Assembly (NCBI GenBank): GCA_024195585.1
Contig: SWBL01000211.1
Span: forward strand, 1 to 64,000
Direction: 5' to 3'
Source: Aureobasidium sp. EXF-3400
Lineage: Eukaryota; Ascomycota; Dothideomycetes; Dothideales; Saccotheciaceae
DNA length: 64,000 nt
Shown: positions 56,189 through 64,000 of the stretch, piece after piece
How the letters are laid out: each line of letters opens with the position of its first letter
Numbering within the stretch: the first letter of the stretch is position 1
Position numbers and translations under genes: made by a program
The notes under the pieces: model-generated
The model's database searches: none
What the model was told of the DNA's origin: nothing
The model's input: the letters and a program-made list of their open reading frames with translations, nothing else

Positions 56189-57043
56189 GATTCGTGGTAT
56201 AGGACAAACGAGCTGCTCCGAGGCGGTACCAAGACGCCAACTACCGGATCCAATATCCTCAAGAGCGATCTGACATGGACAATCGGAGACTCTGGACTGC
56301 AAAGCACAACCGAAGGAGGCGAAAGAACAGTATTTCGATCCTTCTACATCGGTACTCCAGCATCTGTCGATCTGGCTTCTTCGGATCTGGCCCTTGCTGG
56401 ATGTGCAATCTTTGTCATATCACCTCATACTGGAGCTTTTCCAGTTTATGAGCAGGAAGCTCCGCGATACGTCAATACCGCCTCTTGTGCTGGCTCGATG
56501 GGCGAGAGGTGCGTGAATGAGTTGACTAGTACAATCAGACAACTGGCTCAATCTATACCCAACACAGACGCCAATACCTTCTGCAGAAGCATCGCAGGTG
56601 GCCTTGGAGGGAACCCGCCGCCGAGTTGCTATATACTCAATCAACAACCTCGTATACAAGCAGTTGCACTAACAGGGTCTACCGCCCCCGGACCCATCAC
56701 ATCGAATCAGAACAGCACGTCTAACTGTTGGCCTACGCTGCCCAAGACAAACGACTTGACTAAGGTGTTCGAGTACGATCATGTTGCACAACTCAATGAG
56801 ACGGTGCCTTGGTTGGGATATACGCCTTTGTTGACTGTATTTGCATCTTCTAGCAATGTCACGGAGAGGAGTGTTGAGGTGGATCTGGCGTGTATGAAGA
56901 TAATTGATTCTGATGATTTTAGTGCTGGCACAGTAAGAGATGGAACTGATGCTGGGATTATGGAGGGATGTGCGACCTCGAGCAAAGGTGGCTGGAGAGT
57001 CTTTGTCTTGTTCGTCGGCATCTGGCTGGTCTTCTTGATGTAG
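56189..57043 (+). pseudogene. Secreted GPI-type protein lacking a recognisable 5' end
   Basis: An open frame from 56189 to the stop at 57041-57043 encodes about 284 residues with even Cys spacing, potential N-glycosylation sites (NST, NET, NVT) and a hydrophobic GPI-type C terminus (GGWRVFVLFVGIWLVFLM). It has no start codon in a sensible position: the frame continues upstream through TAG (56186-56188) into 22 coding-like codons (LHDTWSTVLASAVQVSD..) and then TGA (56117-56119). No signal-peptide exon was found. TAG could be a 3' splice site (GGGGTAG), but then the upstream exon is unknown. It is most likely a 5'-decayed gene, alternatively a spliced gene with unrecognised exons. Family unknown. 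Confidence 0.5.
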
Positions 57044-57144
57044 AAGGAAGGAGTTTCCCACGTGAAAACCGATCAAGATACCACATTCTTGCGATCAATC
57101 TTTCCATTCCTCTCGCTGCTTCCACATTCTGACATACTGGTTCT

Positions 57145-59171
57145 CTAAGCGGTTGGATGAACCACAATATCATCCTCAATCACCGCACTGCCATCTTCCA
57201 AAGCAGAGAACTGCTCATCCGTACAAGCAATCGCCGCCTCCCAGATATTGCAGACCGGAGGCGGTACATCAGGCAAAACCTCAAAGTGACTCCAAGCACT
57301 GGAAAGCCCTCTAGTGCTATAACCGCCATGAGCAGCCACACGCCTTGTTCCACTCGCAACATCACGATCCCAGACACTGCTGCGCTCAAAGATTTCCAGC
57401 ACGGTTTGAGGCTGGAAATATCCTGCCGCGTGTCCAGCTTGAAAGATTCTGGTGAAGCTGAGGGATTGGTATTGTTTAGTCAAGCCACCGATATATGTTG
57501 CATTGACTTTGGTGTCTTCGTATCCTGCTGTTGCAAAATGTTGCTTTCCTGGCCATTGAGCTGAGTTGGCGACGGATTCGCCTTGAAGCCAGTCACATCG
57601 AGTATCGCGATCGCCAAAGGCAAAAGCCACTTTGACGCCTGAGGATAGGATCTGATTCAGTGCTTTCATGCCATCCCAGCGTGCGGTATCGCCGGTCACA
57701 AGCACAAAGTTGTTGTTCACGCTGACCGAGTTCTGGTTGAACTTGACGGGTACCCCGAGTTCCTTGCGGACCTCGGGACGATTGAGATATCCCACGGCAT
57801 AGTATGGTGGATATGGTGCAAGAGCAGTTTGTGCCATGTCAAAGACACTGCGGCCAGAGAGTGCGGAGTAAGCTCCACTGCCGCCGTAAGCGAAACAATA
57901 TGCCGTTGCTGTCGCACAGACAGCGTTTACAGTATCGTTTGCTCCACGTCCTTCTGGATCTGATATAGCGACCAGAGAGCGACATTGGTTGATCTGATCG
58001 TAGCAGCCACCGGTCATGGTAAGATTGTGCTGGATATTTAGATAGACATCATTGGGGATAATTGAGGTATTGTAAGTGTTGTTGTAGATGATCTTTGCGA
58101 TGGATTCTACCGACGCATGTGCATCTATGCAGCCATTGGTGATGCCGAAGGCGTTCACGTTGATGGTCTTGCCTGCTAGAATTCCATTGCTGATTCGTGC
58201 GTTTTGGTCCAGGATGTAGCTTGTCAAGCCGGTGGTCCAGAAGCCGCCATACTAGGATGAAGTCAGAGATACAGTACAAGAGGAAGCGAGCGTCGTGCCT
58301 ACGGAGTTGCCCCAGATGTTGACCCGTGAATCGTGAGTTCTGTATTCCGGGAAGCTTAATCCACCGTCAGCACCTTTCTATGATCCAGAATGGTAAGGGC
58401 CACCTACTTCTCGATCCAGCCTTGCAGGAATTGCCAAAGTGGCTTCATCGCGTTCTCAGTAGTGTTGGCAGTACGACTTGGACTCTGGTCTGCCCAAACT
58501 CCATACTTGAAGGTCGCGTTCTCAGCGGGAACATCGCCATCGTAAGTTTCTACAGGAGTGATCGAAGAGACGTAAGGACTCGGATTGACGAAGTTGAACG
58601 TGCTGTTCAAGAACGTGGAGTAGGAGAAGCCAGCTTGGACAGGTTGATCAATGTACAAGACATTCGAATGCTCGTTCAGCGAGTACGGGTTCAAGATCGT
58701 GTCGTTGGAGTACTCATTCACGTAGCAAGGACCATTTTCTGTCATGGCACTGAATGAGGATGCTTCACCTGGCCCACCCGCGAGCCATATTGTAAGGGGA
58801 GCATTCTTTGGGTTGTTTCGAGACTGTTCGATATCAGACCTTGTAACTCTGGTTATGGAGCGTTTATGCTGACCTCGAAGTACCAGAAGAAAGTTGAGAT
58901 GTTGTAGGGATCGGAAGCATGTTGAGTTTCTGCTAAGAGAGTGGTTGGAAGATGGACGTAGCCAGAGAACGAGTTGACACCCGGAGTTGTTTCGCAGATA
59001 TGGCTCTGTAGCAGGTTAGCGTCGTAAATCAGGTTGTAGCAGTTCCTCGATCTGAAGCACCTTCTTGTATGTGATGTTCAGGCCCTTGTAAGGATTTTTA
59101 TGATGATGGCAATCAGCGACACAGATGCTAGCGAGCAGAGCCGTAAGGAAGAAGCATACAAGACTTGTCAT
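57145..59171 (-). CDS. Secreted serine carboxypeptidase (S10)
   Basis: Exons 59171-59061, 59005-58874, 58823-58408, 58354-58303 and 58251-57145 (1818 nt, 605 residues). The signal peptide MTSLVCFFLTALLASICVA is followed by His/Cys residues. Family S10 features: WLAGGPGEASSF, ENGPCYVNE, IDQPVQAGFSYS, the nucleophile Ser237 in WGNSYGG (spanning an intron), the catalytic Asp in FAFGDRDTRCDW and His in QAGHAAGYFQP. The usual GESYxG is GNSYGG here. Such enzymes remove C-terminal residues in the vacuole or, with a signal peptide and no retention signal, outside the cell at acid pH. Intron 3 ends in TTAAG rather than CAG or TAG. The 3' end faces the GPI-type relic (101 bp). Confidence 0.9.
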
Positions 59172-60074
59172 CTTTGCAAATGTGAGGATCTTGACAAGTC
59201 AAAATCATGTCTCGAGGGCGGATCCAGTGAGCTATATGTAAAGAGCTATTGCCGATTTGTCAATGATCTGTTGACAAGCTGAAGTTCGTATCCTAACAAT
59301 ATGCACAATATACCGTATTGAGCCCCATTTGTGGTCACTAAGCGACGCCTCCTTGCTTGGGCCAGGAACATGTTTCAGACCAATAAGCGCAAGAAAAGCA
59401 GTGCTGCCTTATAGCATAGCCTCACGTCTGGCTGATATACCAAGACGATTGCGTGTTTGTTGTACGCGGTCCTGTCTCTAGGAGGAAGGTGCTGGTTCGC
59501 TGTAGGGCTGCCAAATCCTGGAGGATCATGGGCTTTGCTGCGCCTTAGTCACTTTGAGATGAAGAACCCCTGTCTCCACGATGTGATTGATGTAGGTCCA
59601 CGCGGTTGGGTCGTATGTCAAATAGTATACGGGTTGTTTGCATCCTTCTCGTATCAAGTTGTGGTCGAATAGTTCCACGATCTATGACTTCCGAGTTGGG
59701 ATCATCATGATGCCAAGCCTGATTGTCAGCAAGAGCGTCACCTACATATGAATCTGTTGGGAACAAATGCCCATTTCAGCCAACATCATCATCGCTTCAA
59801 GCGCCCGCTCCGCGCCTCGCGCTTCCATCGATGCAAGAGAGTCACTGATTGAACGTTCAACGCAATGTCCGGGACTGGCGAAGGACGAGCGACCTTTGAC
59901 ATCGCGTGTCAAGGTTACCTATGCACTACTGACTCGTCAGTCTACAAGACACGTTTCAGGCGCGTACATGTCCGCCTGATATCGAAAGTCGAGTCCTTTT
60001 AGACACGTACATCGACAGATTTTTTCCTTCCTCGGAGTTTATTGTCTTATCAATGCAATATTGTCATCCATATC
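59172..60074. other. Divergent intergenic region, no gene seen
   Basis: 903 bp between the carboxypeptidase start and the I9-like gene start. No gene or repeat was recognised. Confidence 0.45.
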
Positions 60075-61151
60075 ATGCGACTTCTGCATAACCTTTCGGC
60101 CCATGCTGTCATTGCTTTTGCTTTGACCAGCACCGCTCTCGCATCTGGACCACCAGCGACACCCGGGCCCAGCGAGACCACCTATCTCGCTCCATTGAAC
60201 GAAAATTGCCTACCAGAAGACCAGAACTGTAGCAACGTAGAAGGCTCATACCTAGTCACACTACGCAAAAACTACAGACTCACATCCCACCTCTCCTTCA
60301 TTGCCAAAAACATTCACGCGGACCCAGTCCTGGATTGCCAGATACAATGGATTGGAAGAGGCTCTTACTCAGTCAAGGGCGTTTCAGCAGATTCGTTACA
60401 TATCCTTCGTCAAGATCCAGGAGTCAAGAAAATCGACCAGAGTTACTGGCCTTCAGTGCCCGAACTCGAAGGCGATGCCACTTACCTCGCCCCAATGCTC
60501 GATCCCTGCCGACCCGGAAGCCCAACCTGCAAGCCCGTAAAGGACAGATACACGGTCACACTTCGCGAGAACTACCCGTCTTCCTCGCATCTCTCCTACA
60601 TAGCCCAAAACATCGACATCGATCCAGTAAAAGACTGGAAAATTAGATGGAGCAGTTACTGCGACGTCTACACAATCAGCAACGTCACAGTAGAACACCT
60701 CAATATCATCCGTCGCGACCGCGGAGTCGAGGAAGTTGAAGAATGGTCCTGGTTTCTCATGCACGAGGTGGGTTTGTGCAGGGATGAACGGCTATCGGAA
60801 GAAGAGAGACGAATCTGCTACGAAGAGGAAAATCTGCCCGATTGCGAAAAACCGAGTTTCTCCAAAGAGGAAAGACAATCCTGCTATGCTGATGAGAAAT
60901 TCTTGTCATGTATACCCCCACAGGCTTCAAAGGAGGGGCGGCAAAAATGTCGCGAAGAAAGTCAGGTTGACATATGTGAGAATCCACTACTCACGGAAGA
61001 AGAACAGCGATTCTGTCGTGATGGAAGTCTGTATGCTACAAGCGATGATCCACGACTCTCGATCTTCGCAGAAGGAAGAAGGACTTGCGCTAGAAGACCG
61101 GAGACCGGGAAGTGGAGAGATCTATTCCATGGAGGTTCGGGTAGATTCTAA
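60075..61151 (+). CDS. Secreted protein with tandem I9-like domains and four 22-residue Cys repeats
   Basis: Intronless, 358 residues. A signal peptide (about 1-24) and Pro/Thr stretch precede two copies of one domain, residues 36-122 and 136-222, offset by exactly 100 residues without gaps (TYLAP at 36 and 136, VTLR at 61 and 161, SHLS at 71 and 171). The pattern (strand, helix with SHLS(F/Y)IA, strand, LR.D.GV..(I/V)) resembles the inhibitor I9 / subtilisin-propeptide fold. From residue 235 come four consecutive repeats of exactly 22 residues (235-256, 257-278, 279-300, 301 on, the last partial), each with Cys at positions 1 and 14 and a S/T-x-E-x-R/Q core. No protease domain follows. It is probably secreted. 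A protease-inhibitor or wall role is inference; the repeat module was not recognised. Confidence 0.8.
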   Translation: MRLLHNLSAHAVIAFALTSTALASGPPATPGPSETTYLAPLNENCLPEDQNCSNVEGSYLVTLRKNYRLTSHLSFIAKNIHADPVLDCQIQWIGRGSYSVKGVSADSLHILRQDPGVKKIDQSYWPSVPELEGDATYLAPMLDPCRPGSPTCKPVKDRYTVTLRENYPSSSHLSYIAQNIDIDPVKDWKIRWSSYCDVYTISNVTVEHLNIIRRDRGVEEVEEWSWFLMHEVGLCRDERLSEEERRICYEEENLPDCEKPSFSKEERQSCYADEKFLSCIPPQASKEGRQKCREESQVDICENPLLTEEEQRFCRDGSLYATSDDPRLSIFAEGRRTCARRPETGKWRDLFHGGSGRF

Positions 61152-61389
61152 GTTGTTCGGCTAGACTTGATGTCTTGGTGTCCGGTGATAGAGCTAGGTA
61201 GGCCATGGTACTTTCGGACTGTATCTATAGGTATGGGATATGAGCGAGGAAATAAATGCAAATGCTCATTGGTATCAAAATTTTCTCTATCGCTATGATT
61301 CTTCCTAACACTCCGGTCCTAAAGTAGCAGTCCGTTCTATCCCAATCGTAACAGTCATAAAAAGGTTCATCCTCATGCCTCATCTCCAA

Positions 61390-64000
61390 TCACCCAAAGG
61401 TATCCTTGATAGTCCCCAACAACTTCGTCAATTCCTTCAGACGCACCGGCTTGGTCAAGAACAAATTGATTCCAGACACAAAAGCCTCGTGCTGCGCCTC
61501 TGAACTTCCCAATCCAGTCAACGCAATGATAACCACAGGTTTCAATCCCATCTTTCTCTCGTAAGCACGAATGTGTCTCGAGGCCTCAAACCCATCCATC
61601 ACAGGCATGGAGATGTCCATCAGGATGACTTCTGGTATAGTCGTTTGCGAGGAGTCCAAGGCCGAGTACGCGTTTTTGTATGCGTCGACTGCTTGTTTAC
61701 CATCGGAAGCTTTGAGCATTGCGTGTCCATTCTTCTTGGCGTATGTGATGAGGAGTCGAAGGTTGATTGCGTTGTCATCTACGAGCAGAAGACAGGGCTT
61801 GACAGCGTCTAGAGCTGGTGCCACAGCATCGGACATGCTAATGATACTCTGATTGCGAGTTCGCTGGGGTTCTTGCGGGTCGATATCTGCTAGACTTGCT
61901 GCTGTCAAGACACTGTTGGCTACTTCAGGGACGTTCTGTTTTGGAGTATCGACGCCCAGGCCATCGGGTTCGGGGCTTGATGTTACAGCTTTGTCTGATG
62001 TTGGGACTATGCTGACGGGTCGATGGTTGTTGCTGCTTGATGGACGGCGACTTCGAAGGGTGAGTCTCCTTGTGCTCTCTGTCTCATTTGGTGATGATGC
62101 ACCAGACCAAGTGTAAGATTCTCGCCAAGTGTCGAAGCGAGGCGTTACTGGTTCGTAGGGTGTATTGGGTGTCAATGGGCTGTGCGGTCTGCATGTCCAC
62201 GGTTCTCCAGCCGGAGATTGTTCGAGTATACGGTTGATAACAAAGGCGAGTCTGGTGGGTCCGCAGGGTTGAGCGACATATTCCACTCTTCCGCGAACCA
62301 GCTGTTCAATTCGAGAGCCCTTCAAGTTCCTAGCCGATATGTAATCTTTGCATAGTACAACGATCGGCTTAGCTCGCAACGAAGTCATCGCTATCTTGTC
62401 TTCTGTACTCTGGTTGATTCGGGGAGACACTAGCAACTCTGTGAGATGCAGCAGGTCATACTCTGCAACAACAGCAAAGTCTGTTCTGCCAGATGACTGC
62501 CAAGTGGGACCGGATGTGTGCATGCCCATACCCGAGCATGTTTTGCCGAAGGCGACAAGCTGTTTGTGGCGGCCCATGGCGATGGCACTTCGGTCGTCGA
62601 CCTCAGGTGAGCCCATGACATGTACTGAAAGTCCAGACCAGATATTGGCTGGGGACACAGGTTTTGCTCCATCGAGATCAGCGCTCTTCGGGCGACGTGT
62701 AAGCTTCATGGGCATTGTCACACTGACGATGCTGCCTTGTCCTTTGCTGCTCCGCACATCGACTTTGCCCTTCCACCCCTTCACAATGCGTGCTACCATG
62801 CTCATGCCAAGTCCTGTCCCTTCAGCCAGATCGTCCTCTTGACTGAATGCTCGGAAAAGTTTTGTACGTAGGAAATCTTTCGACATTCCTCTACCAGTGT
62901 CGGCGACTGAGAGCTGGGCGACTGGGCGACTCATCTTCTTATGGGGTGGCAGAATCTTCAACGTCACGTTGATGGAACCCTCGGATGTGTACTTGAGAGC
63001 ATTGTTGACAAGATTGACGCAGACGCGCTTCCACGCACCGAGGGTGATCTTGCAATCCCACGAGATGCTAGGGTGTCTTTCAATATGCATTGAGACAGTG
63101 ACGTTCCTCTCATTCAAAGTGCGCTGATCCTTGGAACAACAGAACGAGTAAACGGCTGATTCGATTACCTCCTCCGTGATAACATCTAGCGAAACGTCCG
63201 CGTCAAGGGCCGACGCTTCTCCGTCGCTGTTTTTCAGATCTGCAGATCTTGGAGATTGATTTTTGAGATCTGTCCGCGACTTGGAGCCAATGTGTTTGGT
63301 GAGAACGTTTATCCTTGAGAACTCTAATAAATGGTCGACGATATCTAGCAACGTACGTCCACAAGTGTCGATTTGTGAAATCATCTCTGAAGTTTCGTGG
63401 TCGACATTTTGCTCTGACAGTATTTCGACCGTTCCGAGAATGCCATGGAGTGGTGATCTCAGCTCGTGGCTGATGGACGAGATAAAGTCAGACTTTATAT
63501 TGTTCGAAACATCAACATCCAAGCGAGCAAGCTTTGCCATGATGACATCGCAGAAAGCGGTGAGATAATGCATTTCGCCCTCATTACTGAACATGCGCAT
63601 TGGCGTACAGGACCAAATGACACAGCCAGCACGCCATTGGTTTCGTTGAGGATCCCAAAGGCCAAGAACCATCAGGCTACGCACTCCGGGAAAAGCGGCT
63701 GCAAGTAGTTTGCCAGGAGCATGTTTTAGGGATCTTTTTCGGTCTCTGCGGGCACGAGAGGTGTTGCTGGCTATGGAGCTTGAGCGTGCAGGACCACCAT
63801 CAGATGCACTCTCGGTGAACTGTTCATCAAGGTAGTCATCTCCGTGCTCGTTGAAGTTCCAAACTTTAGCGCCTTTGGAACGCCTGAGAACAGAACGAAG
63901 GAACTTGGGGGTCAGTTGAGCATAGATTTCACGACGAGCGTCAGGGGCAGGCACAGATCCGGTGCGGGCTGCATAGGAAGCGCCAAGGATGGGGCATGGT
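61390..64000 (-). CDS. Hybrid sensor histidine kinase, 3' part (runs off the window)
   Basis: A single open reverse frame of 870 codons ends at 61390-61392 and remains open to the window edge, so the N terminus is missing. The visible part contains a GAF-like region (about 63950-63540), the H box SISHELRSPLHG (His near 63466), the ATPase motifs VNLVNNALKYT, DTGRGMS and GTGLGMSMV, a long Ser/Pro-rich linker (about 62250-61830), and a receiver domain with LVDDNAINLR, the acceptor Asp in LMDISMP and FLTKPVRL. It is a soluble multistep phosphorelay sensor like the gene at 45896, but the two receivers and linkers differ clearly, so they belong to different groups. No intron is needed in the visible part. 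Confidence 0.92.
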   Translation of the reverse strand, partial: PCPILGASYAARTGSVPAPDARREIYAQLTPKFLRSVLRRSKGAKVWNFNEHGDDYLDEQFTESASDGGPARSSSIASNTSRARRDRKRSLKHAPGKLLAAAFPGVRSLMVLGLWDPQRNQWRAGCVIWSCTPMRMFSNEGEMHYLTAFCDVIMAKLARLDVDVSNNIKSDFISSISHELRSPLHGILGTVEILSEQNVDHETSEMISQIDTCGRTLLDIVDHLLEFSRINVLTKHIGSKSRTDLKNQSPRSADLKNSDGEASALDADVSLDVITEEVIESAVYSFCCSKDQRTLNERNVTVSMHIERHPSISWDCKITLGAWKRVCVNLVNNALKYTSEGSINVTLKILPPHKKMSRPVAQLSVADTGRGMSKDFLRTKLFRAFSQEDDLAEGTGLGMSMVARIVKGWKGKVDVRSSKGQGSIVSVTMPMKLTRRPKSADLDGAKPVSPANIWSGLSVHVMGSPEVDDRSAIAMGRHKQLVAFGKTCSGMGMHTSGPTWQSSGRTDFAVVAEYDLLHLTELLVSPRINQSTEDKIAMTSLRAKPIVVLCKDYISARNLKGSRIEQLVRGRVEYVAQPCGPTRLAFVINRILEQSPAGEPWTCRPHSPLTPNTPYEPVTPRFDTWRESYTWSGASSPNETESTRRLTLRSRRPSSSNNHRPVSIVPTSDKAVTSSPEPDGLGVDTPKQNVPEVANSVLTAASLADIDPQEPQRTRNQSIISMSDAVAPALDAVKPCLLLVDDNAINLRLLITYAKKNGHAMLKASDGKQAVDAYKNAYSALDSSQTTIPEVILMDISMPVMDGFEASRHIRAYERKMGLKPVVIIALTGLGSSEAQHEAFVSGINLFLTKPVRLKELTKLLGTIKDTFG

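Noticed and set aside
1..64000. CRISPR arrays, operons, bacterial signals, telomeric TTAGGG arrays
   Set aside because: None seen; gene structure with introns is eukaryotic.
1..64000. Intact polyketide, non-ribosomal peptide or terpene backbone gene
   Set aside because: No such domains were found in any frame; the only backbone-like gene is the broken FAS alpha relic.

Overview
The window is nuclear DNA of a filamentous ascomycete (Pezizomycotina; the class cannot be fixed from sequence alone). The evidence is short GT-AG introns of about 45-65 nt with CTRAY-like branch sites, many fungal-only families (Zn2Cys6 regulators, HsbA proteins, SAT4/rhodopsin-fold membrane proteins, hybrid histidine kinases, a heme-thiolate peroxygenase), and an AT-rich block with the C-to-T / G-to-A footprint of repeat-induced point mutation (RIP).

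Layout. 0.1-2.2 kb is RIP-mutated AT-rich DNA that runs, in one reading frame, into the 3' part of a fatty acid synthase alpha-subunit relic (to 3.9 kb). 4.7-10 kb is a decayed zone: a truncated BAHD-type transferase, a broken secreted-protein gene, an intact UNC93-like membrane protein gene and a GPI-type secreted-protein gene with three in-frame stops. 10.4-19.3 kb is mostly intact secreted or oxidative functions: peroxygenase, FAD monooxygenase, SGNH esterase and a divergent HsbA pair. 20.3-38.2 kb has regulators, transporters and tailoring-type enzymes: Zn2Cys6 factor, HOL1-like MFS, DUF1772 protein, dienelactone hydrolase, then DHA2 MFS / Zn2Cys6 factor / DHA2 MFS, then a phytanoyl-CoA dioxygenase-like enzyme. 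38.6-43.2 kb has a TPR gene with a stop, a SAT4 membrane protein gene with a probable frameshift and a JEN-type carboxylate transporter. 44.9-45.4 kb is a 519-bp non-coding element with terminal inverted repeats (MITE-like). 45.9-64 kb has a hybrid histidine kinase, a GH43 glycosidase, an S41 protease, a GPI-type relic, an S10 carboxypeptidase, an unusual secreted protein with a tandem I9-like duplication plus four exact-length 22-residue Cys repeats, and the 3' part of a second hybrid histidine kinase that runs off the right edge.

How the genes may work together. The FAS relic, BAHD fragment, peroxygenase, FAD monooxygenase, DUF1772 protein, dienelactone hydrolase, PhyH-like dioxygenase, two Zn2Cys6 regulators and several MFS exporters resemble a secondary-metabolism neighbourhood, but no intact polyketide, peptide or terpene backbone gene is present; the only backbone-type gene is the dead FAS. 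An exact 11-bp CGG-type motif lies 249 bp upstream of the start codons of both the FAD monooxygenase and the PhyH-like gene, suggesting possible co-regulation. The remaining secreted hydrolases and small secreted proteins fit an accessory, environment-facing region. All exon structures were built by eye from splice signals and frame continuity; most spliced coding lengths come out divisible by three.
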